From the NCBI RefSeq assembly GCF_022965805.1, contig NC_133114.1, positions 4,422,261 through 4,486,260 on the forward strand: a DNA stretch of 64,000 nucleotides. Reading direction: 5' to 3'. Position numbers and translations under genes: made by a program. This document shows positions 33,565-45,879 of the stretch, piece by piece; the stretch's first letter is position 1, and each line of letters starts with the position of its first letter. The stretch is from Primulina eburnea. Lineage: Eukaryota; Streptophyta; Magnoliopsida; Lamiales; Gesneriaceae. The notes below the pieces were generated by a model, which made no database searches, was not told where the DNA came from, and saw only the letters and a list, made by a program, of their open reading frames with translations.

Positions 33565-34697
33565 TTACTGGTACTTTGCATCTGCAACATTTGAGACCAT
33601 TGAATCCGCCCCACAAATATTACGGCCACGGCTGATTTTATGATACTCATTTTCACCCCAAATTTCACCCCAGGAATTCTTGATGATCCAATATTGTTTT
33701 TCCTTCATTCGAATGGGGGCGTAGCCAGATGCACCATAACCAACCAACCGAACACCATGATCCGATTGCTTTCATGTTGTTTGCATGTATACCGCATCGA
33801 TAGCCACTGCATTAAGATATCAAGGAGCAGTTGATGTCACACAATCCTATTTGAAACGCAATTCTGTAGAGCCCGTACAGTAGAATCGGGCGGTATTAAT
33901 TTTTCTCAATGTAGTTTTTCGTGGGTTTTACGCTTGGGCAATTAAATTTTTTCTTACTTTTTGATGAGATGGTTGGCTGAATGTTTTCCGAGATACAAGT
34001 CTTGAAACAGGAATTGAATTGGTTATTAATCTCTTGGCCGACATATAAAAATTTACCATTCTTGATTGTGTGGGTATGTCGTGAGATGGTTTCACGGATC
34101 TTTATTCGTAAGACGAGTCAATTTTGTCCATATTTACAATAAAAATTAATATTTTTGGCATAAAAACAAATAATTTTTCACTCGAATAAAATAACCATCT
34201 CACAACATTGACCTGTTTGACCTTATCACGGGAGTTTTCATGTTCCTGATTTTACAATAAGAAATTTATGCTCATTCCCCTAGTTCATTCAAATCCAAAA
34301 TCGAAGCCTTGTGAGCGTTCGAAGATATTCGTAACCTCATGTTCACACCAAGGAACTGAAGGCGGAACTCGCGCAAAGTGAGATCAGAAAATTGGGTGAC
34401 GCCATGAACGGCGGAATGATCCAACTTCTGATGTCTTCTGGCTCGGCCCACGTTAGCCCTGGAAACCGAGAACCTGTAATCATGCTCCTCTTGCATATGA
34501 TACGCTTTGTTAAACCTCCTCATGAAGATCGCAAAGTGATGATCGACATTCAGCAAGGAGTTTTCATCCAATTCGCCGCCCTCGCCACCGTCCACCACCT
34601 GACGGATCAAGAGATCTTCGACCGCTTCCACGCCATCATTGACGTCATATTCAGCAAGGACCAAACGACATCGCAACAAGGAGGAAGAAGGAAGCAA
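33565..34697 (-). pseudogene. RD19-type papain-like cysteine protease, broken
   Basis: The minus strand shows two ends of one gene. 34697-34272 encodes the N-terminus and I29 inhibitor prodomain (HHFAIFMRRFNKAY, EEHDYRFSVSRAN, GVTQFSDLTLREFRLQFLG) and then hits a stop. 33815-33565 encodes a C-terminal piece: AVAIDAVYMQT, then after a deletion DHGVRLVGYG with the catalytic His, and YWIIKNSWGEIWGEN with the catalytic Asn region. The middle of the mature enzyme, including the QGSCGSCW segment with the nucleophilic Cys, is absent; part of the gap is MITE DNA. RD19 proteases are stress-induced vacuolar enzymes. This copy cannot be active. Confidence 0.85.
34060..34215 (-). mobile_element. Partial MITE of the gagacggtctcac family
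   Basis: Contains tcgtgagatggtttcacgg and an internal segment matching the copy at 56383-56575 in reverse orientation (ataaaaattaatatttttggcataaa). It lies in the gap of the RD19 pseudogene. Ends are eroded. Confidence 0.55.
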
Positions 34698-34699
34698 AG

Positions 34700-35690
34700 T
34701 TTGCAGCCATAGCGCTGTAATTTTAAGAGCTCATTTCTTTTACCCATGTATAAGGAGGGAAATGGTTATTGGGGTGTCGAAATATGACACGTGTTTGAAT
34801 ATGATTGGAAAGGGGTTGACAACACGCGTAAAATATTAGATATATGAATCATGATCATAATCATTGATTGATTGAGTTGATTCATAAATTTTTGTTATAA
34901 TTTTTAATTATTATTTATATAGAATAATATATTTATATTAAATATGTGATTTGTAGAAATACTATGTGAATTTTTGAATTTTCAAAGTAGATTAAATATT
35001 GTACTTATGAGTAAATTATATGAACATTACTTGTATTTTTACAAAAACTAATTGATGATAATTGATGTCACAAATTCATTCCTATGAAGATATCAACCTT
35101 AATATCTATTTATATTAAAGCGTGAATGTGGGCTGCTTTGACAAGTTTAGTCCTGGTACCAGGTAATGTCCCCAACACGTGTATGTTCCACCATATCACA
35201 AACCACAGACAATAGCACGTGGGATTGTCTCTGCTTTCCACCACAACACAGCACTGCAGGTGGGTTTGCTTCCTTCTTTGCCTCTTCGTTTTCTTCTTTT
35301 CTCTTTTGTTTCGGATCAATAAAATATATATGATTCATTTAAAATTTAATTAAATAAAAGAGAGTTTGATTTTTTTAATTTGAGAAAAGGGAGTTGATTT
35401 TGTTAGGTATGTGAGATCATTAATTAGCTTCATTAATTAGTTAGGTTTAACTTTTGAATTTAAAAAAATATATTTTTTAATTGCTCTCATCTGCACATTC
35501 AGTTCAGTTGTCTCACTTTTCATTCTAGCTATTTTTCTTTCCATTATCGCTATTTTTTTGTTCCCTGAAATGAAACAAAACAAAATATAATCAAATATCA
35601 TTTGAATATTTGTAAGAGAAGTAGGTATTATAAAATTTGTATAGCAGTAATATTGTAACAATTTTACAGAAATCAGTTTCTTTCGAGATT
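34700..35690. other. Intergenic, A/T-rich
   Basis: No supported gene. Contains an A/T-rich block and a G/C-richer stretch with ggtaccaggtaatgtcccc near 35155-35170, but no recognisable protein, RNA or mobile element. Confidence 0.4.
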
Positions 35691-37250
35691 GTGATTCGTT
35701 TATTGGGTAAAAATTTGAGTGGGTCGAACAATGGGTTTAATGGGTCGAGCAAGGTTGAGTGGGTCGAGCCCTGAGTCGAGTGGATCGAGCATGAGGTAGT
35801 GGGTCGAGCAGGAGTAAAGTCTTGTTGCATATTTCAAATAGGTCGTGGGTTGAGTGGGTCAAGCATGTTGCATATGTTAGTATTACCCTTTTTTATCAAG
35901 AGAAGACGTGAAGAAAAAACAAAACAGATTTTCTTATATTGGAGAATTTGGAAGAAGATCCGGTTGAATGATATGCAATTTGTTTGAATTTAAAGACGAT
36001 CAATTTTATTAATGTGTAGAGTTTTGTTTTTTTCTTGACATAGATCTTAATGTGTTTATGGTGGAGTGGGTCGAGTAGGTGGAGTTTGGGTTGAGTGAAT
36101 TATTGTAATGTGTTTGTGGTGGAGTTTGTGTGGAGTGTGGGTGGAGTTTGGATGGAGTGAGTTATTGTATTGTATTTGTGGTGGAATGAGTCGAATGAGT
36201 GGAGTTTGGGTGGAGTGGGTGGAGTTTTGGGTGAGTTGGTGCATTTTGGGTGGAGTTTGGGTTGGTTGGTTGGGTGCATTTTGGGTGGAGTGGGTTGTGG
36301 AGTTTGGGGTTTGAGGTCTAGGGTTTGGGTCGATTTTAGTTCGAGTAAATAAATTTGAGACGAGATTTAGTCTAATTGTTAAACATGTTAACACATAAAT
36401 AATTTATATTTATGTTAAAAATTTTAATATGAGATAATTAAAAGTTAAAAATTGATAATCAAAAGATATTGATTGAGTTTAATATTAAAATTGATAATGT
36501 TATAATATATAATTAACATCTAATTATGATGACATGAAATATAATTACAATATATCTTATTTATATAATAATTTATAATTATGTAAACATTTTAATATGA
36601 GATATATATATATATTATAATTAAGTAAGTTGTTAAAAGATATTCATAAAAATGATAATGTTATAATATCATCATAAATGCTACCAAATGTTAAGTCGTT
36701 TAGTCGAGCTTAATGTTAAGAATGTGTTGTTTAGTCGAGCCTAATGTTAAGAACTAATGCAAAGTCACTCACTCGACCAATCGAGCATAATGTTTAGTGA
36801 CCTATGTTCACTCGACCCATGTTTAATATGAGTTAAATAATATGAGTTGAATGTTTAATGTATCTCAATGAGTCGAGCCTCAATGTTTAGTAGCATGAGT
36901 GTGGGCCGATTGGTCTCATTTTTGGTCGTATAAGTATGCGTTGAGCATGGGTCGATGGGTCGTAAAGTTAACTTACAATCAAAGAATTGATTTATTTAAA
37001 ATTTCGTGGGGAAGTAAATCTGAAAAAAAATGTTATTAATTATAAAAATTAAAATTATTTCGTGTTATAGAGTAAAAAATTGGGTCGAGCAAACATCGAG
37101 CCTCGACCCACCACTTGGGTCGAGTTCTTAACATTGAGTCGAGCTCGGGGTCGGGGTCGAGGTCTGAGTATTTGGGTCGTGTCTACAAGCTCGAACCATG
37201 TTAAGCTTCGACCCAAAATTCGTTATGTGTGTACTGTGTGTCGAAATCGA
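35690..37250. repeat. Low-order repeat of gtcgag and ggagt motifs
   Basis: Three blocks rich in short related motifs. At 35715-35870 gggtcgagc recurs every 15-25 bases. At 36060-36330 variants of ggagtttgggtggagtg recur. At 36690-37240 (g)gtcgagc(c) recurs in A/T-rich DNA. The spacing is irregular, so this is not a simple minisatellite. Open frames rich in Trp/Gly or Pro/Thr/Asn across 36056-36394 are products of the repeat. Confidence 0.6.
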
Positions 37251-37929
37251 TCTATTTAGGATGGTCAACAGTCGAACAAGAAACCAACAAATAGATACAC
37301 TGGAAGAACCAGGTAACCATGGGTAGAGCTCGACCCAATCAAAAAATTAGTGGTAAAAATCAAAATAATAAGTTGATTGTCTCGTTGGATTTCTTACGAA
37401 CAAATATCTTTTGGACTCATTGTTACAACGTGTACAATGAAAAACCAAACAAATTTGACAAAAATGATGATAGTAAGAATGATACAAAAAGAATCAGAAA
37501 GATTGAGAAGAATGTAGTGAGATGTAGGTCGTGGGTATTTTAAAATTTTAAATTTAATTAAATTTAAGTTTTATTATATAGAAATTTAAATCAAAATTTA
37601 AATACATTAATAGAATTATAAGTGAAAGGTTATCTGGTGTTATATGTTCCTGGCCACCACTCATCCCTCCGCAAAATCCGCTAACCCCTACCATTGATGT
37701 ACACCGTTTCCCACCGTGGCCTAAAGCCCTCCATTGCTCCGCAGCACGGTGCCCCAGCCCTTGGCCCATGCAGCTGTCGTATTGCCAGCTTGCCCTGTGC
37801 CAGTATTGGGCGTTGTCAGCTATGCAATCGTCAGGGTTACTCTGCTAGGCGCTGCCTTGATTTTCAGTATGTTCCCATTACTGCTCTTGTGCCTCTCAGT
37901 GGGCAACTTGCCCTGCATTTCTTCAGGGT

Positions 37930-38690
37930 CAATGGATGACACTGTTATATGGCTCAACTGCTCGAGTTTGTTGATTGTAATTTTCCCTCCTATGTTTGCA
38001 AGTTGAACAAAGCGATTTATGGTCTTAAGCAGGTGGCGCCTGGTGCACCGCATTTCGTCAGTTTTACTTAGTGTTGGTTCATTGGCCCTTATGCTGATAC
38101 TTTTTTATATGTTTTCTGGAGGTATCACTATGTATTGAGTTAATGAAGCCACTAAGTAAAACTGTTCAATCGCCTCTGCCAACGTCTTATGCTCTGCATC
38201 TTTCGGATGGCTCGCTCCCTGCGGATACAACTTTGTATCGAGATACGGTTGGTAGTCTTCATTTACTCGTCCGGATAGTCTTTTCTGTTAATAAATTGTC
38301 TCAGTTTATCATTATGCATTCTCCATGGTACGCGCTCCTATGGTCTTCTTCAATGAAGACATTGAGGATTGGGCTGGTGATGTTGATGACCACATGTCCA
38401 CCAGTGCTTTTATTGTGTTTCTTGGTCCCAATCCAACCTTCTGGAGCTCCAAAAAGTAGGGCTTGGTTGCTCGCTCGTCTACTGAGGCTGAATATTATTT
38501 CATTGCTTATTCAGCTGCTGAGCTGCAGTGGGGTTCTCTTCTTGATGAACTTGGTGTGGCTATCGAGCCTTCGCCGACTTCAATCTAATGTGATAACATT
38601 GGTGTCACTTATCTATGTGCAAATTCTATGTTTGACTCTTGCATGAAGCACATTTCTTTAGATTATCTCGTATTCCTTTATCTTTCTAGG
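37930..38690 (+). pseudogene. Ty1/copia RT-RNase H fragment
   Basis: Pieces of copia pol: [17 protein letters not shown] near 37990-38030 (RT), LADP-like DTTLYRDTVGSLHLL near 38230-38270 (connection), and RNase H with DWAGDVDDHMSTSAFIVFLGP near 38370-38430, followed by ARSSTEAEYYFIAYSAAELQW near 38470-38530. There are several frame breaks and no LTRs. It is unrelated in detail to copia-A and copia-2. Confidence 0.8.
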
Positions 38691-38989
38691 TTGTAAATAA
38701 ATACATCTTATATTATTCTTTGATATATATAAAAATTATATTCTCCAATTAATCTCTACAAATACGGGTCCTGCATGTCCTTTCTGTAGATGGTAAGATA
38801 CTTTCACATTTCAAATCCCCTTCCCGAGAAATGTAATAAATATTTCGGTTACTAATTCATTTGTTTATGTGTTTCTAGTAACGTTCATACATTTTCATTT
38901 GTTTATTAGTTTCTTCCTAATAATATTTGTTAAAACTATAATTTATTTTTGGTAAATATCTTTTGCAATGGTTTTATACTTCAGGACAC

Positions 38990-41281
38990 AGCTATCATTG
39001 CACCATGAAACTAAGATACAAATTGTGATCGGTGATCAAAAGGTAAGTGTCACTACTAATACTTGGTTGTGCATTAAAAAATAAATTACATGGTAGCGAC
39101 AGGTCACTTCGTGGATAGTGATTGGAAACCGCATAAAAGAATAATCAACTTCACAAAAATCACTAGTCATTCTGGGGAAGAAATTGGGAAAATGGTTGAG
39201 GTTTGTTCAAGAGAGTGGAGGATAGAAAAATTCTATTCGATTGTAGTTGACATTGCTTCCTCTAATGACACTGCAATTGATTAATTGAAAAGAAGAATGT
39301 AAAGTGAAAATTCATTGTTGGTTGAAGGGAAATACTTGCCATTGAGGTGTGCTCGTCATATAATTAATTCAATGTTAAGGATGACTTGAAAGAGCTTAAT
39401 GTTTCAATTAAAGTTACAAGGAATGGAATTGTTTTTATTCATTCTTCTCTGTCAAGATTGAATAAATTTAGGGAGTTTGCCATACTAGCCAAGTTTTCTA
39501 GTACGTCAACAATACCTGTGGATGTCAAACAAGGTGGAATGCAACTTATAAAATGCTTGAAGTTGCATTAAAGTATAGAAGGGTTGTTCAAAAAAATGAT
39601 TGAAGAAATGATTGATTCTTGTTTCTTTCCAACCAAATTGTCCAGCATAGGCAATGGACCACGACTTTCCAGAAAATTCTTCCTTTAGTCCCTGTTGATT
39701 GGGCCAAATCCATGCCGAATAGCTCTTTTGTTGATTTCGGTGTCACCCAAGTCAACCTCAATTCTTGCAAAGCCCTACTCCACAGAGAGATTGCGAAAGA
39801 GCAGTGAATCAACATATGTTCCTGAGTCTCGGTTTCCTGTCTGCATAGAACACACATATTTGGAGACAGAGCAATTCCAGGGAACCTTTTTTGAATTGTC
39901 TCCGAGCTTGGCAGCTTACCCAAAGAGGCTGACCAAGAGAAGAATCGAATCTTGGTCGGCACAGGAATTTTCCAAATGTTGTCAAAAAGGTGGAATTTTG
40001 GGTGAAGATTATGACAGAAAAAAGAATCGTAAAATGAACTTACCGAAAAAATGCCCGAAGAATCCCCGCCCCACTGGACAAAGTCTCGCACCCCCCGGAC
40101 TAATCTAACCGATTCTAAGACCTCTAATAAACCTGTCAACTCATCTAGCTCTCCCTCTCTAATCTCTCGTCTGAAGTGAAAATCCCAAGAAGAGTTCAAG
40201 TTGGACTCATCAAGTGATGCGAAGTTCGAAATGGGCAGATTGTGAACATTTGACAGCTGATGTAAAGCTGGGAAAACTACTTTGAAGGAACCATCACCCA
40301 CCCAATGATCTTCCCAAAATCTCACTTTATTCCCTCCTCTCACCTTAACTAAAACACAACGTTTGAAAGTTGGGTAAATCCGGGAGATAAACTTCCAAGG
40401 GCATCTGAATAGAAAAGATTGTACCTCCAATTGCTACCCTCTAATTGACGATGATTGGGAGATATCAAAGGCTTTTGTACACTTTCAGCAAAAGTTTTAT
40501 GATGCATGTATCAAAAGTCCTACATCCCAATTGATTTATCAATCAATGATTGCACTACAAGTTGAGATTGATAGAAAGAGATATAATGATTCTGATCCAA
40601 TTCTTAAAGATGTAGTATGTGTAATGAAGTTAAAATTTTAAAAGTATTGGGGAAATTGGAATAGCATCAACCCTTTGATATTTATTGGTAATATTTTGGA
40701 CCCGAAGAACAAACTTCAAATTATCAAAGTAACCGTCAGAAAATTGGGTGGTACTCATACAAGGATCAAAGAGTTCGTTGATAATGTCAAACAAAACTTG
40801 GTAACTTTGTGGACTGAGTACAAGGGAATAAATTATATATTGAATGTTGAGAGTCAAAATATTCAAATAGAGTGTGATAGTGGAGATAGCGGTACTAGTG
40901 GTAGTGGTGGCCTTTGTAATGAGTTGTTTGATGATTTGTAAGCACAAAACGAAGAACAACTTCAAGTAATATCCAATGAAGTGAATAAGTACATGGCCGA
41001 TGAGATTGAAAAACGATCTAATCGATCTTTTGGAGTGGTGGAAATGAAGTGAAACTAGGTACTCAATCCTTTCAATGATTGCCGATGATATTTTTTTAGT
41101 TTCATGCTCAACCATTGCTAGTGAGTTTGCTTTTAGCTTTGGCAAAAGATTTGTGGATCTTTTTAGGAGCAGTTTGAGTCCTAAAATGGTAAAGGCATTT
41201 GTGTGTACTAGTGATTGGCTACAAGCGGATGAGTTCTCTTTTAGGAAAGATCCGACAGTTGACGACCTTAAACTATATTAG
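38990..41281 (+). pseudogene. hAT transposase relic
   Basis: Pieces of a RICESLEEPER/zinc-finger-BED hAT transposase in order: TGHFVDSDWKPHKRIINF near 39100-39155 with VVDIASSNDTAID near 39245, LKELNVSIK and FREFAILAKFSSTSTIP near 39385-39520, then after an interruption DWEISKAFVHFQQKFYDA near 40455-40510, NPLIFIGNILDPKNKLQ near 40670-40720, and the C-terminal dimerisation domain (IASEFAFSFGKRFVDLFRSSLSP near 41108-41180). Many stops. The N-terminal BED finger and terminal repeats were not found. Interrupted by the LINE piece at 39595-40435. Confidence 0.82.
39588..40435 (-). pseudogene. LINE reverse-transcriptase 3' fragment (zf-RVT)
   Basis: Open frame of about 280 aa from the C-terminal part of a plant non-LTR retrotransposon: WKFISRIYPTFKRC, then GGNKVRFWEDHWVGDG, and the zf-RVT domain (FDNIWKIPVPTKIRFFSW ... 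CVLCRQETETQEHMLIHC, three Cys and one His of the metal site visible), ending FWKVVVHCLCWTIWLERN. It lies antisense inside the hAT relic. The reverse-transcriptase core is absent, as expected for a 5'-truncated LINE. No clear poly(A) tail or duplication was seen at the left junction. Confidence 0.82.
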
Positions 41282-43229
41282 GAAATTGAAAAAAGTAATA
41301 TTTTTTTATTTAGATAAGTTTAAATTTGTATAATATCATAGTTAATCTAACATGAATAATGAGGTTTCTTTTAACAGATGCAAATGCCACTGAAAACCTT
41401 ATCAATACTTTACGTCGCCTACCGTAATTTTATTAGTAGGCCAAGAAATTGGGACAGTGTGCAGAGACCAAGTCAACCGAGCACTCCAGGAGATAGGTAT
41501 GTACACACTAACTTTTCACCAAATGAGTTTTTAACCCGTGTTTGCTCACCATTGTAAATACCATGCAATGTCAGTGATTTTGTGTTTGAACTTGTAGCTA
41601 AACATTGCTGGTAAGTTTATGAGCATGCTTCATTCCTCATATATGGTTATTGTTTAAGCTTTTCTTCCATACGACTCTCACATCAGGTTAATTTACTGGT
41701 TGATGCATCAGCGGACGATGGATATCATCTCCTCCGCCGCTTTCCCATTTGTTTGATGTGAGCAGCTGGAGCATTAGCAGGGTATGGGACATTAATCTAT
41801 TGAGTCATTTCAGTCTGTCCTATGAGTATCTTTGCGCCAAAATTTTTAACAGAATCAGTGATAGATTATCGGCACGCACCATGCTTCAGACATTAGTAAT
41901 GAGGCTTGGAGCCAAGTATTAGACTAAAAAAAGGAGAAGTTAACTTAGTTGCTTATCGATAGCCTCATTTTTTTTGTTCTATCTTATCCTTAGCAGCGCT
42001 ATATCAGTTTTACCGTCCATAAATTTCCAGGATCTTCAAAGTTCTAGTCAAGCATTGAGTCACAGCACAAGTTTTAGTTCTAATGCAAGTGATATAGAAT
42101 AGAGCGCCCCATAAGAAAGGTGAACCCGCGTATTCATTTGTAGGGATGCACTTCATATTTGACCAATGCAAGGCCATGGGTAATAATTCTAAGAGAGCAA
42201 AAATTCTATTTTTTTCTAGTGCTTGTTTTCATTGTTGAAATGTCTTTAAGAACATATTTAAACTTCACAGTTACGGTCATAAAGTTCGGGCATATGAGTT
42301 CTGATCTGCTTGCTTATGGAGCATCAGATGGAAGCTTGACTGTATGCACTGTCTCGACACCACCATCAGTTCTGAAGCAGTTAACAGGGCATACAAAAGA
42401 TGTCACAGGTTGGATTAACTGGTACTGACTATATAAACTTTTTACACTTCTATGATTCTTTTTACTTCTGTGTTTGTCATAAATACTTCGGGAGCTTCTA
42501 TAAAAATCACTTGCATTAGATTTTGCAATGTTAAGATATATGAAAGAAAGAAAATATGAAAATCATAGTGTGCGATCAGATGTATTGGGCTAGGATACAC
42601 GGATATCGGTCCTATTATCTTGCTTCAACTATATAGAGAAATGTGGCTGGTTTATTTATTTAACTATAAATTAAATGAGGACTTGTAGTTTGAGTTGGCC
42701 GGGGCTAGGTAAATTGTATTGATACTTTTATCATAGTGCACCTATGGTAGGCTGATTCTTGCTGCTGAGTTAAGTTATTTACTTATGATATTCTATAAAC
42801 ATTTGTACTTTAAATTTGCCAAGTGTTCTCACATTATTTGGATCTAAAGTGTATTCCTTCTTCAGATTTTGATTTCTCAGCAAACAATCAGTATATTGCT
42901 TCTTCCTCAATTGATAAAACGGTATGAGTGTGGGATACATCAAAAGGGCTTTGCATGAGGGTGATTTATGGAATTTCTTCACGACTTTGTATTCGCTTTC
43001 ATCCTGTAAGTACATGATAACATTCTATTCCAACGATTTCACTACTAGTAGATTGAAAATATCCAACAGTTATTACTACTAACTTGTGCAGGTGAACAAT
43101 AATTTCCTCTCTGTTGGCAACTCAAATAAAGAGGATTCATGGTAATGCTTTGTGTCTGTTTCGCTAAATATGTTTTTCACGGTCTGTTTTGTAAAATTCA
43201 CATCCATGGTTGCAAAAATGTGGAAAAAG

Positions 43230-44405
43230 ACTAGGCCTTACGTTGTTGGAGTAAGTTAAAGTAGCACTTTTCCACAGTATGATTCTATTTCTTGTGGGAT
43301 TACCACTTCTCGCATTCTACATGTCACTTTAGCGACGGCAGAATGATCAACACCGCATTCTTCAGAGAAAGTGCTAGTTTTACCATAGTTTCTAGTCAGT
43401 TTCTAGGGCACTTTGGTGTCGGGAAGTTTCGGAGCTAGTGTCGACTCGAGGAGGGTCGGTGAACTGAGATCGAGACATCATCAGCGGGCTGACGACGGAC
43501 GCAGGTATAATCCTAAATCCTTAGATAGTGATTTAAGGATCATCGGGAGATCTTTGTAGCATGTTTGATCTGGTTTGTTAGTGATTTCATTATGTTGGTA
43601 TTGTCTAGGTTCAGAGCTTTCTGTCAGATTGTTTTAGTGAGGTACGTGATGTACTGACTGAGATATCCAAGCGTAGTATACACACTTATATGCTGCATAT
43701 TTATCTGTTGCATGATACATGTTTTACTGCTTTGGCATATTATGCATGACATATCATGTTGAGCCTAATATCTTTTGAGATATACCTCGTTTGTTGGGGC
43801 CGCTCAGCCCTATTCTGTATTGTGGACGATGGGGCATCAAGAGCTACAGTGTCCGACGGGACCCGCGGGCTCTGATGACCTGGACATTGCAGGTCCACGT
43901 CTTGATGATGAGTGTGGGAGCCAAAACATGCCTAGGGCAGATCAGAGACTACACACTCAGGCGCCTCTAGACTGAGCATGAGATTCTTGACTTGATCCTT
44001 GATATCCGAGCATATTGCATTTTGCATGTATCATATCAGTTTGTATACTCGTACATTCTCGTATTGGGCGATTGTCGCTCACGTCCTTGTTTTCATCTTG
44101 GGCACCCCATTCCACGGGGCAGGTCTTAGGTTGGACGGTTCGGACGACCAGGGCAGTGGCTAGAGCAGTTGGGTTTTCGGTGGTGATCCAGTGGAGGTTT
44201 TCTGTGGTTTATCGTTTTCTCGTTCAGGGTTATGTTTTGTATTTGTTATGGTTGTATTAATGTTTAAGACTGTCGTTATTGCTTTGTTTTCATTTGGGTT
44301 GTAAGATGATTAAGTATTTGGTTTCCGCTGTTTAATTGTTGGTATTAAGTTTAATGTTGCATGTTTATTATTCTGTTTAGTAGTGGCTCGGGTAAGGGCG
44401 CTACA
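43230..44405 (+). mobile_element. Probable solo or truncated gypsy LTR
   Basis: A non-coding block with G/C-rich and T-rich zones separates two WD40 exons. It ends gggtaagggcgctaca, a typical CA end of a gypsy LTR, followed directly by the next exon-like sequence at 44406. The left border is unclear and I found no target duplication, so it may be truncated. No gag or pol sequence is present. Confidence 0.45.
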
Positions 44406-45116
44406 ATCAATAATTCAAATTTCGACAGTGACGTTACAGCTATGGATCATGACCACATGGGTCAACTTATCTTCTGTAGGGATGCTCTGGTACACCATCA
44501 GCTACGGTGATTTTATTCTGCAAATAACCTTTTTTTAATCTTCTTTTCTATGACCACCCCCTCTTCAACTGACTCTACATGGATGTGTTTACACAGTTAC
44601 AATGAATCGCATACTGGTGTTCTATCCCGGTCTCACCGACAACGAAGCAGTGGCAAACAAAAGTCTCTGGTCGCTACGGTTCAGTACCGAACCTTTTCCT
44701 TGCTCGCAAATGGTCCAATTTTACTGACTTTTTCTCAAGATGGAAGTTTATCTTTCTTCAGGTTAAATATAGTTTTCCAGAATTCACAATGTAATTTTAG
44801 AATCTCGTTTTTGCTTGAACGTTTTTTTGTTTCTGCAGTGTGTCTTTGAAGATACAGGGATATTTGACCCTCCGCTGCGAGCTGAAATTGTAGGCTCGTT
44901 TGCATAGTATTCGTGCCTCTTTCTGCCCTTTGCTTTCCCTCGGAAAAGGAGAATATATAGGTACAAATGCACTCGGTTTTACATTATCTTGTATACCAAC
45001 TGAAAGTATGTCTAATGGCTTATACTGACTTGTTTGCCAAATGTCATGTGTTGACGGATGTTGACAGAATATCTCCTATTGGCTAGTGTCATATTATGTT
45101 ACGCGTAGGAAAGATA

Positions 45117-45481
45117 GTGTTCTAAATATCGTCCTAGGCAGCCTCCTAGACGGTGCCTAGGCTCTAGGCGTCGGCTGACCGCACCGAAAAAGATGCTAGT
45201 CGGCTAGCCTAGGCGGCCTTAGTGTGATAGATCGGGGAAGTAGTCTGGGTAAGAGCAATTTTACTTGTTATAACCGTCGCGGATGAAGTATTCCGGAGTT
45301 TCAAGATTTCAACATGCTGGAGAATAGCGAATATTTTAGGCATTATGAAATTTGAGAGGAGATGCTAATGATTGGGACCAGTGGTTCTCATCTGGGGTTA
45401 GAAAGTACTAATATATAAGTAGCCCAGGCGCTAGGCGTTGGTCTGATGCCCGATTGACGCCTAACGAATATTAGAACCTTG
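45117..45481. mobile_element. MULE-type MITE (365 bp)
   Basis: Flanked by a perfect 10-bp duplication, aggaaagata at 45107-45116 and 45482-45491. Ends are imperfect inverted repeats (gtgttctaaatatcg and aatattagaaccttg). The interior has repeated cctaggcg-type motifs. A 9-11 bp duplication is typical of Mutator-like elements. No transposase. It sits in an intron of the WD40 pseudogene. Confidence 0.8.
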
Positions 45482-45879
45482 AGGAAAGATATGGTTGATC
45501 GGTAGCAGATGATGTAGTACTTAGTGTAAGTGTAGATTAGTGCTGAATCATTATTGTTGAGAAATTTCATATTTGAATGATCTTAACCTTTCTCATTGTA
45601 GTTGCTGGAAGTGAGGATACTAATGTCTACTTCTACAATTTAACTCGACCAAGGTGGCACGCGTGTGTTAACAAATTACAGGTTTTTTTTTTTACCTTAT
45701 TCTAGATTTTACTGTTTTCATACCCACATACATATATTAATGATCAATTAAAAATTTCAGGGTCATGGTTACCCAGCTATAGAGGCGTTGCTTGGAATCA
45801 TGGGGAGAATTTGTTAGCTTCTTCTGATTTTGGCGGCTCTGTGATTGTATGGAAGAGAGCTAAGACAGGTTAAAAGAAA

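Larger units (their letters stand above)
41380..45873 (+). pseudogene. Multi-exon WD40-repeat gene, decayed
   Basis: Exons with intact splice sites can be read: 41390-41500 (YRNFISRPRNWDSVQRPSQPS then GTATG), about 42270-42410 (TVIKFGHMSSDLLAYGASDG ... GHTKDVT), 42868-43008 (DFSANNQYIASSSIDKTV, VWDTSKGLC, then GTAAGT), 43093-43132 (VNNNFLSVGNSNKE), 44405-44485, 44600-44760 (LLANGPILLTFSQDGSLSFF), 44840-44888, 45603-45680 (VAGSEDTNVYFYNLTRPRWH) and 45761-45873 (GHGYP, then WNHGENLLASSDFGGSVIVWKRAKTG). WD-type motifs (VWD, SGS-like segments) identify a WD40 protein; I do not name the member. Disablements: TGA after KTV at 42924 and a frameshift near 45782. A solo-LTR-like insert and a MITE lie in it. 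Confidence 0.75.

Noticed and set aside
33565..34697. Functional RD19 protease
   Set aside because: The nucleophilic Cys region and most of the mature enzyme are missing.
34392..34712. Plus-strand 106-codon frame
   Set aside because: Antisense of the RD19 prodomain.
36056..36394. Thr/Pro/Asn-rich and Trp/Gly-rich proteins
   Set aside because: Translations of a short-motif repeat on opposite strands.
37694..38053. Small hydrophobic proteins near 37.7-38.0 kb
   Set aside because: Only the copia RT fragment reading is supported by homology; the rest are chance frames.
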